From: Arthrobacter sp. ZGTC131
Lineage (GTDB): Bacteria; Actinomycetota; Actinomycetes; Actinomycetales; Micrococcaceae
DNA: 64,000 nucleotides
Assembly: GCF_002929275.1 (NCBI RefSeq)
Contig: NZ_PJIK01000001.1
Coordinates: forward strand, 124,001 to 188,000
Direction of reading: 5' to 3'
The notes under the pieces are model-generated. The model was given only the letters and a program-made list of their open reading frames with translations. It ran no database searches and was not told where the DNA came from. Each line of letters starts with the position of its first letter. Position 1 is the stretch's first letter. The position numbers were made by a program, and so were the translations under genes. This document shows, in pieces, positions 44,040-55,506 of this stretch.

Positions 44040-44939
44040 TTACTGCGCGGGCGGTGAGGCAAGGACGGCGCTGGTTGCCCGTTCCTTGCCGTTGAGGTCA
44101 CGGTGCGTGGTCACTTCTGACCACTGCCCAGTTCCGGCCAGCGTGGCGGAAATCCAGGCAGCTTGGACTTCGGCGTGTTCCATCACGAAGTAGCCGCCCG
44201 GCACCAGCAGCCTGGCAGCAGAAGCCACGGCCGCCGTCGGAAGTTCCATGCCGTCGGCTCCGCCGCCGTACAAGGCCTCCGGCGGATCGTGGAGGGCCAC
44301 TTCGGGTTCGTTCGGAATTGCCTCGGCGGGGATGTACGGCGGGTTGGACACGACGACGTCGAAGGTTCCGTTAAGCTCCTGCAGCGCGTCCCGCAGGTCC
44401 CCCCTAACGAGAGTGACGCCCAGCGGCTGGAGGTTTTTTGCCGCCCACGCATGGGCAAATTCGCTGTGCTCCACCGCATGGACCACCGCTTCGGGTACCT
44501 CGTGCGCCACGGACCCTGCGATGGCCCCGGATCCGGTGCCCAGGTCCACCACCTTGGGTCGGGCCACGCCGGCGCGGACAAGTTCCCGGAGCCGGTCGAT
44601 GACCAGCTGGACCACGGACTCGGTTTCCGGGCGGGGAATGAAGACGCCGGGACCCACCGCGAGTTGAAGATAGCGGAAATGCGCGATGCCGGTGATGTGC
44701 TGCAGCGGAATGCGGCGGGCCCGTTCGGCCACCAGCTCCGCGTAGCCCGCAGGCGCCGGGGCATCGCCCAGCAGCATGGCGCGCAGCCGTCCGAGACCGA
44801 CCCCCAACAGATGCTCGGCCAGCAGTTCGGCGTCGACCCTCGGGCTGGGCACGCCGGCATCGGCAAGAATCGCCGTGGCCTCGCTGACGGCATCGGCCAG
44901 GGACTGGGCGGTGCCTGCCGCCATGTACTCGGACGTCAT
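44040..44939 (-). CDS. prmC: peptide chain release factor N5-glutamine methyltransferase
   Basis: 299 residues. An N-terminal helical domain is followed by a SAM-binding Rossmann fold (VVDLGTGSGAIAGSVAHEVP) and the substrate motif VVSNPPYIP. It methylates the Gln of the GGQ motif in release factors, here encoded by the upstream prfA. It starts 20 bases after prfA, in the conserved prfA-prmC-tsaC order. Confidence 0.95.
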   Translation of the reverse strand: MTSEYMAAGTAQSLADAVSEATAILADAGVPSPRVDAELLAEHLLGVGLGRLRAMLLGDAPAPAGYAELVAERARRIPLQHITGIAHFRYLQLAVGPGVFIPRPETESVVQLVIDRLRELVRAGVARPKVVDLGTGSGAIAGSVAHEVPEAVVHAVEHSEFAHAWAAKNLQPLGVTLVRGDLRDALQELNGTFDVVVSNPPYIPAEAIPNEPEVALHDPPEALYGGGADGMELPTAAVASAARLLVPGGYFVMEHAEVQAAWISATLAGTGQWSEVTTHRDLNGKERATSAVLASPPAQ

Positions 44940-44959
44940 GGAGTTTTCAGTGTTCCTGG

Positions 44960-46033
44960 CTAGTCGCCGATGGCGTCCAGGCGTGCCTGCTCGTCCATCT
45001 CGATGGCCGACTGGATGACCGGCTCGAGGTCGCCGTTCATGACCTGGTCCAGGTTGTACGCCTTGTACCCGGTGCGGTGGTCCGCGATCCGGTTTTCCGG
45101 GTAGTTATAGGTGCGGATCCGCTCCGAACGGTCCATGGTGCGGATCTGCGACTTGCGCTGGGCGGAGTTCTCGGCGTCGATCTGCTCCTGCTGGTGGGCC
45201 AGAATGCGGGCGCGGAGAACGCGCATGCCAGCTTCGCGGTTTTGCAGCTGGGACTTCTCGTTCTGCATGGCCACCACGATGCCGGTGGGAAGGTGCGTGA
45301 TGCGCACGGCGGAGTCGGTCGTGTTCACCGACTGGCCGCCCGGGCCCGAGGACCGGTAGACGTCGATCTTGAGGTCGTTCTGGTTAATTTCGAGCTCTTC
45401 GGGCTCGTCCACTTCCGGCAGCACGAGAACGCCGGCAGCCGACGTGTGGATGCGCCCCTGGGACTCCGTTACAGGGACGCGCTGCACGCGGTGCACGCCG
45501 CCTTCGAACTTCAGCCGGGCATAGACGCCTTCGGCGGGATCGTTCGAGCTTCCCTTGACGGCCATCTGCACGTCTTTGTAGCCGCCCAGATCGGATTCCG
45601 TCGCGGAAATGAGTTCGGTCTTCCAGCCGCGCGATTCGGCGTAGCGGGTGTACATGCGGAGGAGATCGCCGGCGAACAGGGCAGCCTCGTCGCCGCCTTC
45701 ACCGCCTTTGACTTCAAGGATCACATTGCGTGCATCGTCCGGGTCCCGCGGAATGAGCAGCCGGCGCAGCTTGGCAGCCGCCGACTCCAGGGCAGCCTCA
45801 AGCTCGGGCACCTCGGCCGCAAACTCCGGATCCTCCGAAGCCATTTCCTTCGCAGCAGCGAGATCATCCTGAATCGCGTGCCACTTGTGGTACGCCTCCA
45901 CGATGCCGTTCAGCTGTGCAGACCGCCGCCCAAGCTTGCGCGCCAGCCGCTGATCAGCATAAACAGCCGGATCCCCCAGCTGCGCCTGGATAGCATCATG
46001 CTCATCAAGCAGGCCCTGTACGGACTCAAACAT
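44960..46033 (-). CDS. prfA: peptide chain release factor 1
   Basis: Start taken at ATG 46033 ([15 protein letters not shown]), 357 residues; 46039 is also possible. The stop-codon reading motif is PVT ([13 protein letters not shown]), the RF1 version for UAA and UAG. The peptidyl-hydrolysis GGQ lies in [14 protein letters not shown]. It is followed by prmC, whose product methylates this GGQ. In many actinobacteria rpmE sits between rho and prfA, but no such gene is present here. Confidence 0.96.
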   Translation of the reverse strand: MFESVQGLLDEHDAIQAQLGDPAVYADQRLARKLGRRSAQLNGIVEAYHKWHAIQDDLAAAKEMASEDPEFAAEVPELEAALESAAAKLRRLLIPRDPDDARNVILEVKGGEGGDEAALFAGDLLRMYTRYAESRGWKTELISATESDLGGYKDVQMAVKGSSNDPAEGVYARLKFEGGVHRVQRVPVTESQGRIHTSAAGVLVLPEVDEPEELEINQNDLKIDVYRSSGPGGQSVNTTDSAVRITHLPTGIVVAMQNEKSQLQNREAGMRVLRARILAHQQEQIDAENSAQRKSQIRTMDRSERIRTYNYPENRIADHRTGYKAYNLDQVMNGDLEPVIQSAIEMDEQARLDAIGD

Positions 46034-46160
46034 TTTCAAAACCTCTTTCGACTCTTACAAGTCTAGTAACGCAAAAAGCGAAGGGGGAATCCGCGCAGGT
46101 GAGCAAACAGCTAAGCCGTTCGGTTCTTGCCGCCCAGGGAGTGGCTTCGGGCCTGCCGGA

Positions 46161-46199
46161 GCGTGGAGGCTCAGATCCGCAAGGATCGAGCCTCCACGC
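46161..46199. terminator. terminator downstream of rho
   Basis: GCGTGGAGGCTC, a single bulged A, and GATCC pair with GGATC and GAGCCTCCACGC around a GCAA tetraloop. It lies 70 bases past the rho stop. A second GC-rich pair, GGGGCGGGG (46203-46211) and CCCCGCCCC (46251-46259), lies closer to rho. The gap between rho and prfA has no gene. Confidence 0.75.
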
Positions 46200-46268
46200 G
46201 AAGGGGCGGGGGCGGAAAACCCGCGCGGCGAACCACGCGAGGTAACCGCACCCCGCCCCTGAACTCAG

Positions 46269-48368
<2,100 letters not shown>

Positions 48369-48769
48369 GAAGGATCCTTCCCCCTCGACGGCGTCCAGAC
48401 TAGGAGCTGGACGCGATGATTTGATCTGGGCCGCAGTTCAGATCTGCAGCCGGGATTTCGGCCTTGCCGGATGGAATTCGCGGCAGAGCCGGATACTGAT
48501 CACCTTCAACGCTCCGAATAATGGAGGAGCGGCGGACTGACAATCCAGGAAACAGAATGGTTCTGCAGGATCCTGCGTCAGGCCAAGCAGGCGGCACCGA
48601 AAATATTGCGCAATAAGAGATCGAAGCAACAGCAGATCGAAACAGTTGCGGACCAGATAGGCAACTTGGCCAATTTCAGGGTCTTTGACTGCACGCTCTC
48701 TTGACTGCAGGGCCTCTCGACTACAGAGTCGCCGTCTAACCGCATAAACTGCGTTGACTGACTGCGGTG
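48369..48769 (-). promoter_or_regulatory. long rho leader and promoter region
   Basis: A 401-base gap between the thrB stop and the rho start on the same strand, with no convincing ORF. It should hold the rho promoter and a long leader; rho is often autoregulated by attenuation in such a leader, which is inferred here. A 16-bp imperfect tandem repeat lies at 48685-48732. Confidence 0.5.
48685..48732. repeat. 16-bp imperfect tandem repeat upstream of rho
   Basis: Three 16-base units start at 48685, 48701 and 48717. The first nine bases are TTGACTGCA, TTGACTGCA and TCGACTACA. A related TTGACTG occurs at 48754, out of phase. The repeats lie between thrB and rho, and could be binding sites or slippage remnants. 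Confidence 0.6.
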
Positions 48770-49756
48770 TTACCGCCGGTGCACTCCCACTTTAGCACCT
48801 TCAACGTCCACTGCCAGCTTCATCACACGCCAGTTGATGTCCGGCGTGTTCGCGGCGGTAAATGCGCCGATAAACTCAACGACGGCCGCGGCCTCCGCCT
48901 CGCCATTCGCGAGGACCAGGACAGTGGGCCCCGCGCCGGAAACAACGGCTGCGTGCCCCGCGCCGCGCAAGGCCTCGATCAGGGCAGCGCTGGGCCGCAT
49001 GGCCTCCGCGCGGTAGCTCTGGTGCAGGTAGTCTTCTGTGCCGGCCAGCAGGAATTCCGGCTTTTGCGTCAGCGCGTGGATCAACAGCGCTGCCCGCCCG
49101 GCATTCATGGCGGCGGCGTGATGGCCGATCGATGCCGGAAGCAACGCGCGCGCCGCTTCCGTGGACAGTTCATAGTCCGGAACGGCCACGACCGGGGTGA
49201 CTGCAGCGTCCACAGCAGCGCACGTGCTGCTGTACTGGTCACTGTCCTGCCAGGACAGCGCCAGGCCGCCGTAAATGGCGGGAGCGACGTTGTCCGGGTG
49301 ACCTTCCATCTCGCTGGTCAGCTGCAGGATCCAGTCCTTGCCGCGGCGGGACTGCTCCGGGACCAGCGCATTCGCTGCGGTGACCGCTGCGACGACTGCC
49401 GACGCGGAGGAACCCAGACCGCGGCCGTGCGGGTTGACGTTGTCTGCCGTGATCCTGAGGCCGTCATGCCGGTACCCCAACCGATGCAGGGCCTCGGTGA
49501 CGGCTTTGACCACCAGGTGGCTTGCATCGCGGGGCAGCGTTTCGGCGCCTTCACCGCTGAGCTCGAACTCAAGCTGACCGCTGGCCAGCGTCTCCACCGT
49601 CAGGGTGTCGTGCAGTGACAGGGCCAGTCCCAGGCTGTCGTACCCGGGGCCAAGGTTGGCGCTGGTGGCCGGAACCTGTACGGTCACCAGCTGCCCTGCC
49701 GGGACTGCCGGCGAACTGGCGGCAGACTCGGCAGGGACTGTGAGGGTGGTTTCCAA
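48770..49756 (-). CDS. thrB: homoserine kinase
   Basis: 328 residues, GHMP kinase family. PATSANLGPGYDSLG at the N-terminus and the ATP-binding GRGLGSSASAVVAAVTA are characteristic, as is the late VVSGAGPTVLVL. It phosphorylates L-homoserine for threonine synthesis. It starts two bases after the thrC stop. Confidence 0.95.
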   Translation of the reverse strand: METTLTVPAESAASSPAVPAGQLVTVQVPATSANLGPGYDSLGLALSLHDTLTVETLASGQLEFELSGEGAETLPRDASHLVVKAVTEALHRLGYRHDGLRITADNVNPHGRGLGSSASAVVAAVTAANALVPEQSRRGKDWILQLTSEMEGHPDNVAPAIYGGLALSWQDSDQYSSTCAAVDAAVTPVVAVPDYELSTEAARALLPASIGHHAAAMNAGRAALLIHALTQKPEFLLAGTEDYLHQSYRAEAMRPSAALIEALRGAGHAAVVSGAGPTVLVLANGEAEAAAVVEFIGAFTAANTPDINWRVMKLAVDVEGAKVGVHRR

Positions 49757-49758
49757 GG

Positions 49759-50865
49759 CTATTTGTCTTCCAGTCCCAGTTCGGCGGCAACTGTCACGAC
49801 GTCGTTGGACACCTTGACCGGCTGCACGTCACTGCCGTCTTCGGTCCGCAGCGCCCACTGGGGGTCCTTCAGTCCGTGGCCGGTGACGGTGATGACGATG
49901 GTCTTGCCGGACGGAACCTCGCCCGCTGCGTGCTTCTTGAGCAGGCCCGCAACGCCGGCGGCGGAGCCAGGCTCGACGAAGACGCCCTCCTTGGCGGACA
50001 GCCAGCGGTGCGCTGCCAGGATCTCGTCGTCCGTCACGGCATCGATAAAGCCGCCGGATTCATCGCGGGCCGCGATGGCGCCGTCCCACGACGCCGGGTT
50101 GCCGATCCGGATCGCCGTGGCGATGGTGTCCGGCTCGGTGATGGGGTGGCCGGCCACAAACGGTGCGGCACCGGCGGCCTGGAATCCCCACATCTGCGGA
50201 GTCCGAGTGGAAACCGCGGGAAGGGTGCCGGCTGTCTCCGATTCGAACGGCGCGGAGTACTCCTTGTAGCCCTTCCAGTACGCGGTGATGTTTCCTGCGT
50301 TGCCGACCGGCAGCACGTGGATGTCCGGGGCGTCGCCGAGCGCGTCAACGATTTCGAAGGCGCCCGTTTTCTGGCCCTGGATGCGGGCCGGGTTGACGGA
50401 GTTCACCAGGAAAACGGGGTAGGACTCGCCCAGCTTGCGGGCAATGTCCAGGCAGTTGTCGAAGTTGCCGTCGACCTGCAGCAGGGTGGCTCCGTGCGCG
50501 ATGGCCTGGCTGAGCTTGCCCATGGAGATCTTGCCCTCGGGCACCAGCACGGCGCACTTCAGGCCGGCGGCTGTGGCGTAGGCAGCGGCCGACGCCGAGG
50601 TGTTTCCGGTGGAGGCGCACACCACGGCCTTGGCGCCCGACGCCACGGCGGCGGTCATGGCCATGGTCATGCCGCGGTCCTTGAAGGATCCGGTGGGGTT
50701 CATGCCTTCCACCTTGAGGTACACCTCAGAGCCGGTCAGCTCGGACAATTTCTGCGCGTGGACCAGCGGGGTGCCGCCCTCACCGAGGGTGATGACCTTT
50801 GTGGATTCCGTTACGGGCAAACGATCAGCGTATTCGCGGATGACACCGCGCCATTGGTGAGCCAC
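49759..50865 (-). CDS. thrC: threonine synthase
   Basis: 368 residues, PLP-dependent fold type II. The lysine Schiff-base site is [14 protein letters not shown], and the phosphate-binding glycine loop is [13 protein letters not shown]. It converts O-phosphohomoserine into threonine. Its stop lies two bases before thrB, and its start abuts the hom stop, so the three threonine genes are tightly coupled. Confidence 0.96.
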   Translation of the reverse strand: MAHQWRGVIREYADRLPVTESTKVITLGEGGTPLVHAQKLSELTGSEVYLKVEGMNPTGSFKDRGMTMAMTAAVASGAKAVVCASTGNTSASAAAYATAAGLKCAVLVPEGKISMGKLSQAIAHGATLLQVDGNFDNCLDIARKLGESYPVFLVNSVNPARIQGQKTGAFEIVDALGDAPDIHVLPVGNAGNITAYWKGYKEYSAPFESETAGTLPAVSTRTPQMWGFQAAGAAPFVAGHPITEPDTIATAIRIGNPASWDGAIAARDESGGFIDAVTDDEILAAHRWLSAKEGVFVEPGSAAGVAGLLKKHAAGEVPSGKTIVITVTGHGLKDPQWALRTEDGSDVQPVKVSNDVVTVAAELGLEDK

Positions 50866-52182
50866 TTAGACTCCTTCTACCCGCAGTACGGATGTAACGG
50901 AATTGATGACGTCCAGGCCCTTGACGGCCTCGACGGTTGCTGCCAGCGCAGCTTCGGTTGCGCGGTGCGTCACGATGCGCAGTTCCGCGGATTCGATGTT
51001 GGAGTCGGCATCGCGGTGGATGGTCTGGCGCATGATTTCGATCGAGACGCCATGCTCGGCGAAGAGCTGGGCAATCCGCGCCAGGACGCCGGTCTGGTCC
51101 GCAACGTCCAGGCCGATGTAGTAACTCGTGTACACGGCGTCAATGGGCAGTGCCGGGACGTGGCCGGTGGTGGATTCAATGCGCCCCGGGCCGCCCAGCA
51201 CGATCCGGCGGGCTGCCGACACGAGATCGCCCAGGACGGCAGACGCCGTCGGGGTTCCGCCGGCGCCCTGGCCGTAGAACATCAGCTCCCCGGCATTCTC
51301 GGCCTCAATGAAGACGGCGTTGAATGCCCCGCGGACAGCCGCCAGCGGGTGCTCGCGCGGGAGGAGCGTGGGGTGTACGCGGACGGAGACGCCGTCGTTG
51401 CCCTCTGCGTCGGTCAGCTTCTCGGCGATGGCCAGTAACTTGATGACGAACCCGGCCTCTTTGGCCGCCGCGATGTCAGCGGCGCTGACGCGGGTGATGC
51501 CCTCGCAGTGGACGTGGGCCAGGTCAAAGCGGGTGTGGAAGGACAGCGAGGCAAGGATCGCGGCCTTGGCGGCGGCGTCCAGGCCTTCGACGTCGGCCGT
51601 CGGATCCGCCTCGGCGTACCCGAGCCGCTGCGCCTCGGCCAGCGCATCGGCAAACTGCGCGCCGGTGGAGTCCATCTGGTCGAGGATGAAGTTGGTGGTG
51701 CCGTTGACGATGCCCAGGACGCGGGTGATCCGGTCACCGGACAGGCTGTCGCGGATGGGGCGCAGGATGGGGATGGCGCCGGCCACGGCGGCCTCGTAGG
51801 AAAGCTCGACGCCCGCCCGGTCCGCCTCTTCGTAGAGCGTGGGGCCGTCCGCCGCCAAGAGGGCCTTGTTGCCGGTGACGACGCTCGCGCCGTTTTGGAT
51901 GGCCGAGAGGATCAGCGAACGGGCCGGCTCGAGGCCGCCCATCAGCTCGATCACGAGGTCGGCGTCCTTGACCAGAGTTTCGGCGTCCGTGGTGAACAGC
52001 TCACGCGGCAGATCCACTTCACGTTCGGCGTCGAGGTTGCGCACGGCAATGCCGGTGAGCTCGAGGTTTGCGCCCGTCCGGGGGGCGAGGGCGCCGGCGT
52101 CGTCAAGGAGAATCCTCGCAACCTGAGCCCCGACGTTGCCACAGCCCAGCAGGGCCACTTTCAGGGTTCGCAATTCGGTCAT
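50866..52182 (-). CDS. hom: homoserine dehydrogenase
   Basis: 438 residues. An N-terminal NAD(P) Rossmann fold (VALLGCGNVGAQVARIL) is followed by the catalytic region (AVAGAIPILRPI, GIVNGTTNFIL, ADPTADVEGLDAAAKAAI). A C-terminal ACT domain (YYIGLDVADQTGVLARIAQL) is present, as needed for threonine feedback control. It reduces aspartate semialdehyde to homoserine. It is adjacent to lysA upstream and thrC downstream with no gaps. Confidence 0.96.
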   Translation of the reverse strand: MTELRTLKVALLGCGNVGAQVARILLDDAGALAPRTGANLELTGIAVRNLDAEREVDLPRELFTTDAETLVKDADLVIELMGGLEPARSLILSAIQNGASVVTGNKALLAADGPTLYEEADRAGVELSYEAAVAGAIPILRPIRDSLSGDRITRVLGIVNGTTNFILDQMDSTGAQFADALAEAQRLGYAEADPTADVEGLDAAAKAAILASLSFHTRFDLAHVHCEGITRVSAADIAAAKEAGFVIKLLAIAEKLTDAEGNDGVSVRVHPTLLPREHPLAAVRGAFNAVFIEAENAGELMFYGQGAGGTPTASAVLGDLVSAARRIVLGGPGRIESTTGHVPALPIDAVYTSYYIGLDVADQTGVLARIAQLFAEHGVSIEIMRQTIHRDADSNIESAELRIVTHRATEAALAATVEAVKGLDVINSVTSVLRVEGV

Positions 52183-53667
52183 TCAGGCTCCCATGTCGCG
52201 GTTCAGCAGATCTTCTTCGGTTTCCCCGCGGACAATCAGCCGGGCAGCTCCGCCGCGCACAGCGACAACGCCCGGCCGGGCCAGATAGTTGTAGTTGCTT
52301 GACAGGGCCCAGCAGTAGGCGCCGGTCCCCGGTACAGCGAGCAGATCACCGGCTGCCACGTCCTCGGGCAGATATACATCTCTAACAACTATGTCGCCGC
52401 TCTCGCAATGTTTGCCCACTACTCGGGACAGCTGCGGCGCCGCGGCTGAGGAGCGCGAGGCGACAATGGCGGAATAATCCGCGTCGTAGAGCACCGGACG
52501 GGCGTTGTCGCTCATGCCGCCGTCCACCGACACATAGCGGCGGGGGTACGTAACGTTTTTTGGCTGGTCCCCTGCCGCTCCGGCCGTTCCCGCAGCCGGA
52601 GCGTCCACCCGGACGGTCTTCAGCGTGCCGACCTCGTACAGCGTGAACGTGCTGCTGCCCACGATGGCCCTTCCCGGCTCGATCGAGATCCGGGGAGCGG
52701 AAATGCCCAGCTCAGCGCATTTTGAGCGGACGACGGCGGCCATCGCCTGCGCGATTTCGGCTGCCGGGCGGGGGGTGTCCACCGGCGTGTATGCGATGCC
52801 GTAGCCGCCGCCGAGATCGAGCTCGGGGAGCTGGATGGAGTACTTCTGCTGCATCACGGCCAGGAAGCCCAGGAGTTTCTCGGCCGCAAGGGCAAAGCCG
52901 TCTGGCTCGAAGATCTGCGAGCCGATATGGCAGTGCAATCCGAGCAGTTCGATGCCTGGATAGCTCGTGGCCGCTGCCACGGCTTCCTCGGCTGCGGACA
53001 GTCCTGCCTGATCCGTGGAGTCTTCCGCCATGGAGAGGCCGAACTTCTGGTCTTCATGGGCGGTGGCGATGAACTCGTGGGTGTGGGCGTGCACCCCCGG
53101 AGTCAGCCGCAGCATGACTTTCGCGGTCTCGCCCCGGCTCGAAGCGATTTTGGCCACGCGTTCCAGCTCGTCCAGGCTGTCCACCACGATCCGGCCGAGT
53201 TTCATGTCCAGGCCCCGGTTGATCTCGGCATCGGACTTGTTGTTGCCGTGCAGGCTCAGGTTGGCGCCGTCGATGCCGGCCCGGGCGGCCACGGCCAGTT
53301 CACCGCCGGAACACGTGTCGAGCCGCAGGCCTTCCTCCGCCACCCAGGTGGCCACCGCCGTGCACAGGAAGGATTTGCCGGCGTAGTAGACGTCCACTCC
53401 CCCGCAGATGTCGGCAAAAGCGTCGTCGAAGGCATCCTTGAACGCGCGGGCGCGGGCACGGAAGTCGGACTCGCCCATGACGAACAGCGGCGTGCCGAAC
53501 TGTTCCTTCAGCGTGCTGACCGGAATGCCGTCGACGGCGAGTTCGCCGTCGTCGTTCCGCTCCACTCCGGCAGCCCACATGGGCGGGTGTAGGGCATTCA
53601 GGTCCGACGGCACCGCGAGCCAGTCCGGGGCGAGCGGCGAGGACTGGTTCAATGCATGTGCAGTCAT
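52183..53667 (-). CDS. lysA: diaminopimelate decarboxylase
   Basis: Start taken at ATG 53667 (MTAHALNQSSPLAPDW), 494 residues, since upstream sequence belongs to argS. Fold type III PLP enzyme: the Lys lies in DVYYAGKSFLCTAV, with HCHIGSQI and ELDLGGGYGI further on. It makes lysine from meso-diaminopimelate. Five bases separate it from the argS stop. Confidence 0.95.
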   Translation of the reverse strand: MTAHALNQSSPLAPDWLAVPSDLNALHPPMWAAGVERNDDGELAVDGIPVSTLKEQFGTPLFVMGESDFRARARAFKDAFDDAFADICGGVDVYYAGKSFLCTAVATWVAEEGLRLDTCSGGELAVAARAGIDGANLSLHGNNKSDAEINRGLDMKLGRIVVDSLDELERVAKIASSRGETAKVMLRLTPGVHAHTHEFIATAHEDQKFGLSMAEDSTDQAGLSAAEEAVAAATSYPGIELLGLHCHIGSQIFEPDGFALAAEKLLGFLAVMQQKYSIQLPELDLGGGYGIAYTPVDTPRPAAEIAQAMAAVVRSKCAELGISAPRISIEPGRAIVGSSTFTLYEVGTLKTVRVDAPAAGTAGAAGDQPKNVTYPRRYVSVDGGMSDNARPVLYDADYSAIVASRSSAAAPQLSRVVGKHCESGDIVVRDVYLPEDVAAGDLLAVPGTGAYCWALSSNYNYLARPGVVAVRGGAARLIVRGETEEDLLNRDMGA

Positions 53668-53672
53668 TCGGT

Positions 53673-55322
53673 TCACATCCGTTCCGGCGCGGAAACGCCA
53701 AGCAGGTCCAGTCCGTTGGCCAGCACCTGGCTCGTGGCGTCGTTGAGCCACAGGCGGGTGCGGTTGAGATCGGTGACGGCTTCGTCGCCCAGCGGGGCAA
53801 CGCGGCAGGCGTCGTACCACCGGTGGTAAGCCCCGGCGATGACCTCAAGGTGGCGGGCCACCCGGTGGGGTTCGCGGAGTTCCGCGGCCTTGGCCACGAT
53901 GGACGGGTAACTGCCGAGGTACGACAGCAGCTCATTTTCCGTGGGGTGGTGGAGCAGCGACGCGTCGAAAGCACTGCGGTCCACGCCGGCGGCCACGGCG
54001 TTGCGGGCGGTGCCGCGGGAGCGGGCGTGGGCGTATTGCACGTAGAACACCGGGTTCTCGTTTGAGTGCTTCTTGAGCAGCTCCGGGTCCAGGGTGAGGG
54101 GCGAATCGGCCGGGAACCGGGCCAGGGAGTAGCGCACGGCATCTTTGCCCAGCCAGGAAATCAGGTCCTTGAGTTCGATGATGTTGCCGGCGCGCTTGGA
54201 AAGCTTGGCGCCGTTCACCGAAACGAGCTGGCCGATCAGCACCTCGATGTTGACCTCGGGGTCATCACCTGCGGCGGCGGCGATGGCCTTGAGCCGGTGG
54301 ATGTAGCCGTGGTGGTCGGCGCCCAGCAGATAGATCTTTTCGGTATAGCCCCGGTCCTTCTTGGACAGGTAGTAGGCTGCGTCGGCGGCGAAGTACGTGG
54401 GTTCGCCGTTCGCGCGGATCATCACGCGGTCCTTGTCGTCACCGAAATCGGTGGTGCGCAGCCAGACAGCGCCGCCGTCGTCGAACACGTGGCCCTGTTC
54501 GCGCAGGCGGGCAACGGCACTCTCGATCGCGCCGGCGTCGTGCAGTTCCTGCTCGGAGAAGAAAACGTCGAAGGAGACGCCGAAGTCCGCCAGGGTGTCC
54601 TGGATGTCCTTCAGCTGGGCCTGGTAGGCCGCGGCCCGGATGACCGGGAGGGCCGCAACGTCCGTCAGTTCACGGATGTCCGGGTGCCGGGTCAGGACTT
54701 CGTGGCCGAGGTCGCGGATGTATTCGCCCGGGTAGCCGCCCTCGGGCACGTCCCGGCCGTGGAGGCGCGCGAGGACGGAGTTGGCGAACACGTTCATCTG
54801 GGTGCCGGCGTCGTTGATGTAGTACTCGGCGGTCACCTGCGCACCGGAGGCGCGCAAGACGCGGGCGATCGAATCACCCAGTGCTGCCCAGCGGGTGTGG
54901 CCGATGTGCAGCGGCCCGGTGGGGTTGGCGGAGACGAACTCCATGTTGACCGTGTGGCCTGCGAGCGCGGAGTTGGTGCCGTACTCCGGGCCGGCCTCCA
55001 CGATGGCTTTGGCGAGCGTCCCGGCTGCCGCGGCGTCCACGGTGATGTTCAGGAAGCCGGGACCGGCGATGTCCACGGCCGTGACGCCGTCGATCGCCTT
55101 CAGCCGGGTGCTGAGCACGGTGGCGAATTCCCGCGGGTTGGTTCCCGCCTTCTTGGCAAGTTGCAGGGCGATGTTCGTCGCCCAGTCGCCGTGTTCCCTG
55201 TTCTTGGGTCGCTCCACCAGGACGGTGTCGGGAACCGCCGACTCGGGAAGGGCGATGTCGCCGGCTGTAACGGCGTCCTTCAGGCAGGAGGATATGGCGA
55301 GGGAGAGTTCTTCGGGAGTCAC
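53673..55322 (-). CDS. argS: arginyl-tRNA synthetase
   Basis: 549 residues from GTG 55322. Class I signatures are present as HIGHT in PTGPLHIGHTRWAALGD and a KMSK-like SKRAGN in NGAKLSKRAGNII. An N-terminal Add-1-type domain and a C-terminal DALR anticodon-binding domain flank them. It charges tRNA-Arg. It heads the argS-lysA-hom-thrC-thrB run. A tRNA-Arg(CCG) gene lies 3.2 kb away on the other strand. A short overlapping leader ORF precedes it. Confidence 0.96.
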   Translation of the reverse strand: MTPEELSLAISSCLKDAVTAGDIALPESAVPDTVLVERPKNREHGDWATNIALQLAKKAGTNPREFATVLSTRLKAIDGVTAVDIAGPGFLNITVDAAAAGTLAKAIVEAGPEYGTNSALAGHTVNMEFVSANPTGPLHIGHTRWAALGDSIARVLRASGAQVTAEYYINDAGTQMNVFANSVLARLHGRDVPEGGYPGEYIRDLGHEVLTRHPDIRELTDVAALPVIRAAAYQAQLKDIQDTLADFGVSFDVFFSEQELHDAGAIESAVARLREQGHVFDDGGAVWLRTTDFGDDKDRVMIRANGEPTYFAADAAYYLSKKDRGYTEKIYLLGADHHGYIHRLKAIAAAAGDDPEVNIEVLIGQLVSVNGAKLSKRAGNIIELKDLISWLGKDAVRYSLARFPADSPLTLDPELLKKHSNENPVFYVQYAHARSRGTARNAVAAGVDRSAFDASLLHHPTENELLSYLGSYPSIVAKAAELREPHRVARHLEVIAGAYHRWYDACRVAPLGDEAVTDLNRTRLWLNDATSQVLANGLDLLGVSAPERM

Positions 55323-55411
55323 ATTCCTAGCCTACCGGGGGCCCGCCATGTGGCGGAATCCAGGGCGGGCTGCTGAGGGGCCTCGGGCCCCCTCAGCAGG
55401 CCCCTCGTCAT
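55319..55411 (-). other. possible argS leader peptide ORF
   Basis: A 30-codon frame from ATG 55411 whose final ATG-TGA overlaps the GTG start of argS in ATGTGACT. It encodes four Arg codons (AGG, AGG, CGG, AGG) among 30, and a stable hairpin lies inside it. No good ribosome-binding site is seen, so a leader peptide or attenuator is only a hypothesis. Confidence 0.25.
55370..55399. other. stable hairpin upstream of argS
   Basis: CTGCTGAGGGG pairs with CCCCTCAGCAG, with extra GGCC/GGCC pairing inside, 48 bases before the argS start. There is no T-run on either side. It lies in the divergent gap between argS and the FMN-binding lipoprotein gene and could be a leader structure of argS. Confidence 0.6.
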
Positions 55412-55506
55412 CACAGCTAAAAGTAGGGAAATTCACAGATTGAACCTTTAGCCTAAGTTCAGCGTCTTCCACCCGGTAAGTGCCCGTACAAACGAAACGA
55501 GACACC

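Noticed and set aside
48400-48597. A 65-codon frame in the rho leader
   Set aside because: No ribosome-binding site or conservation signal; the composition is like random GC-rich DNA.
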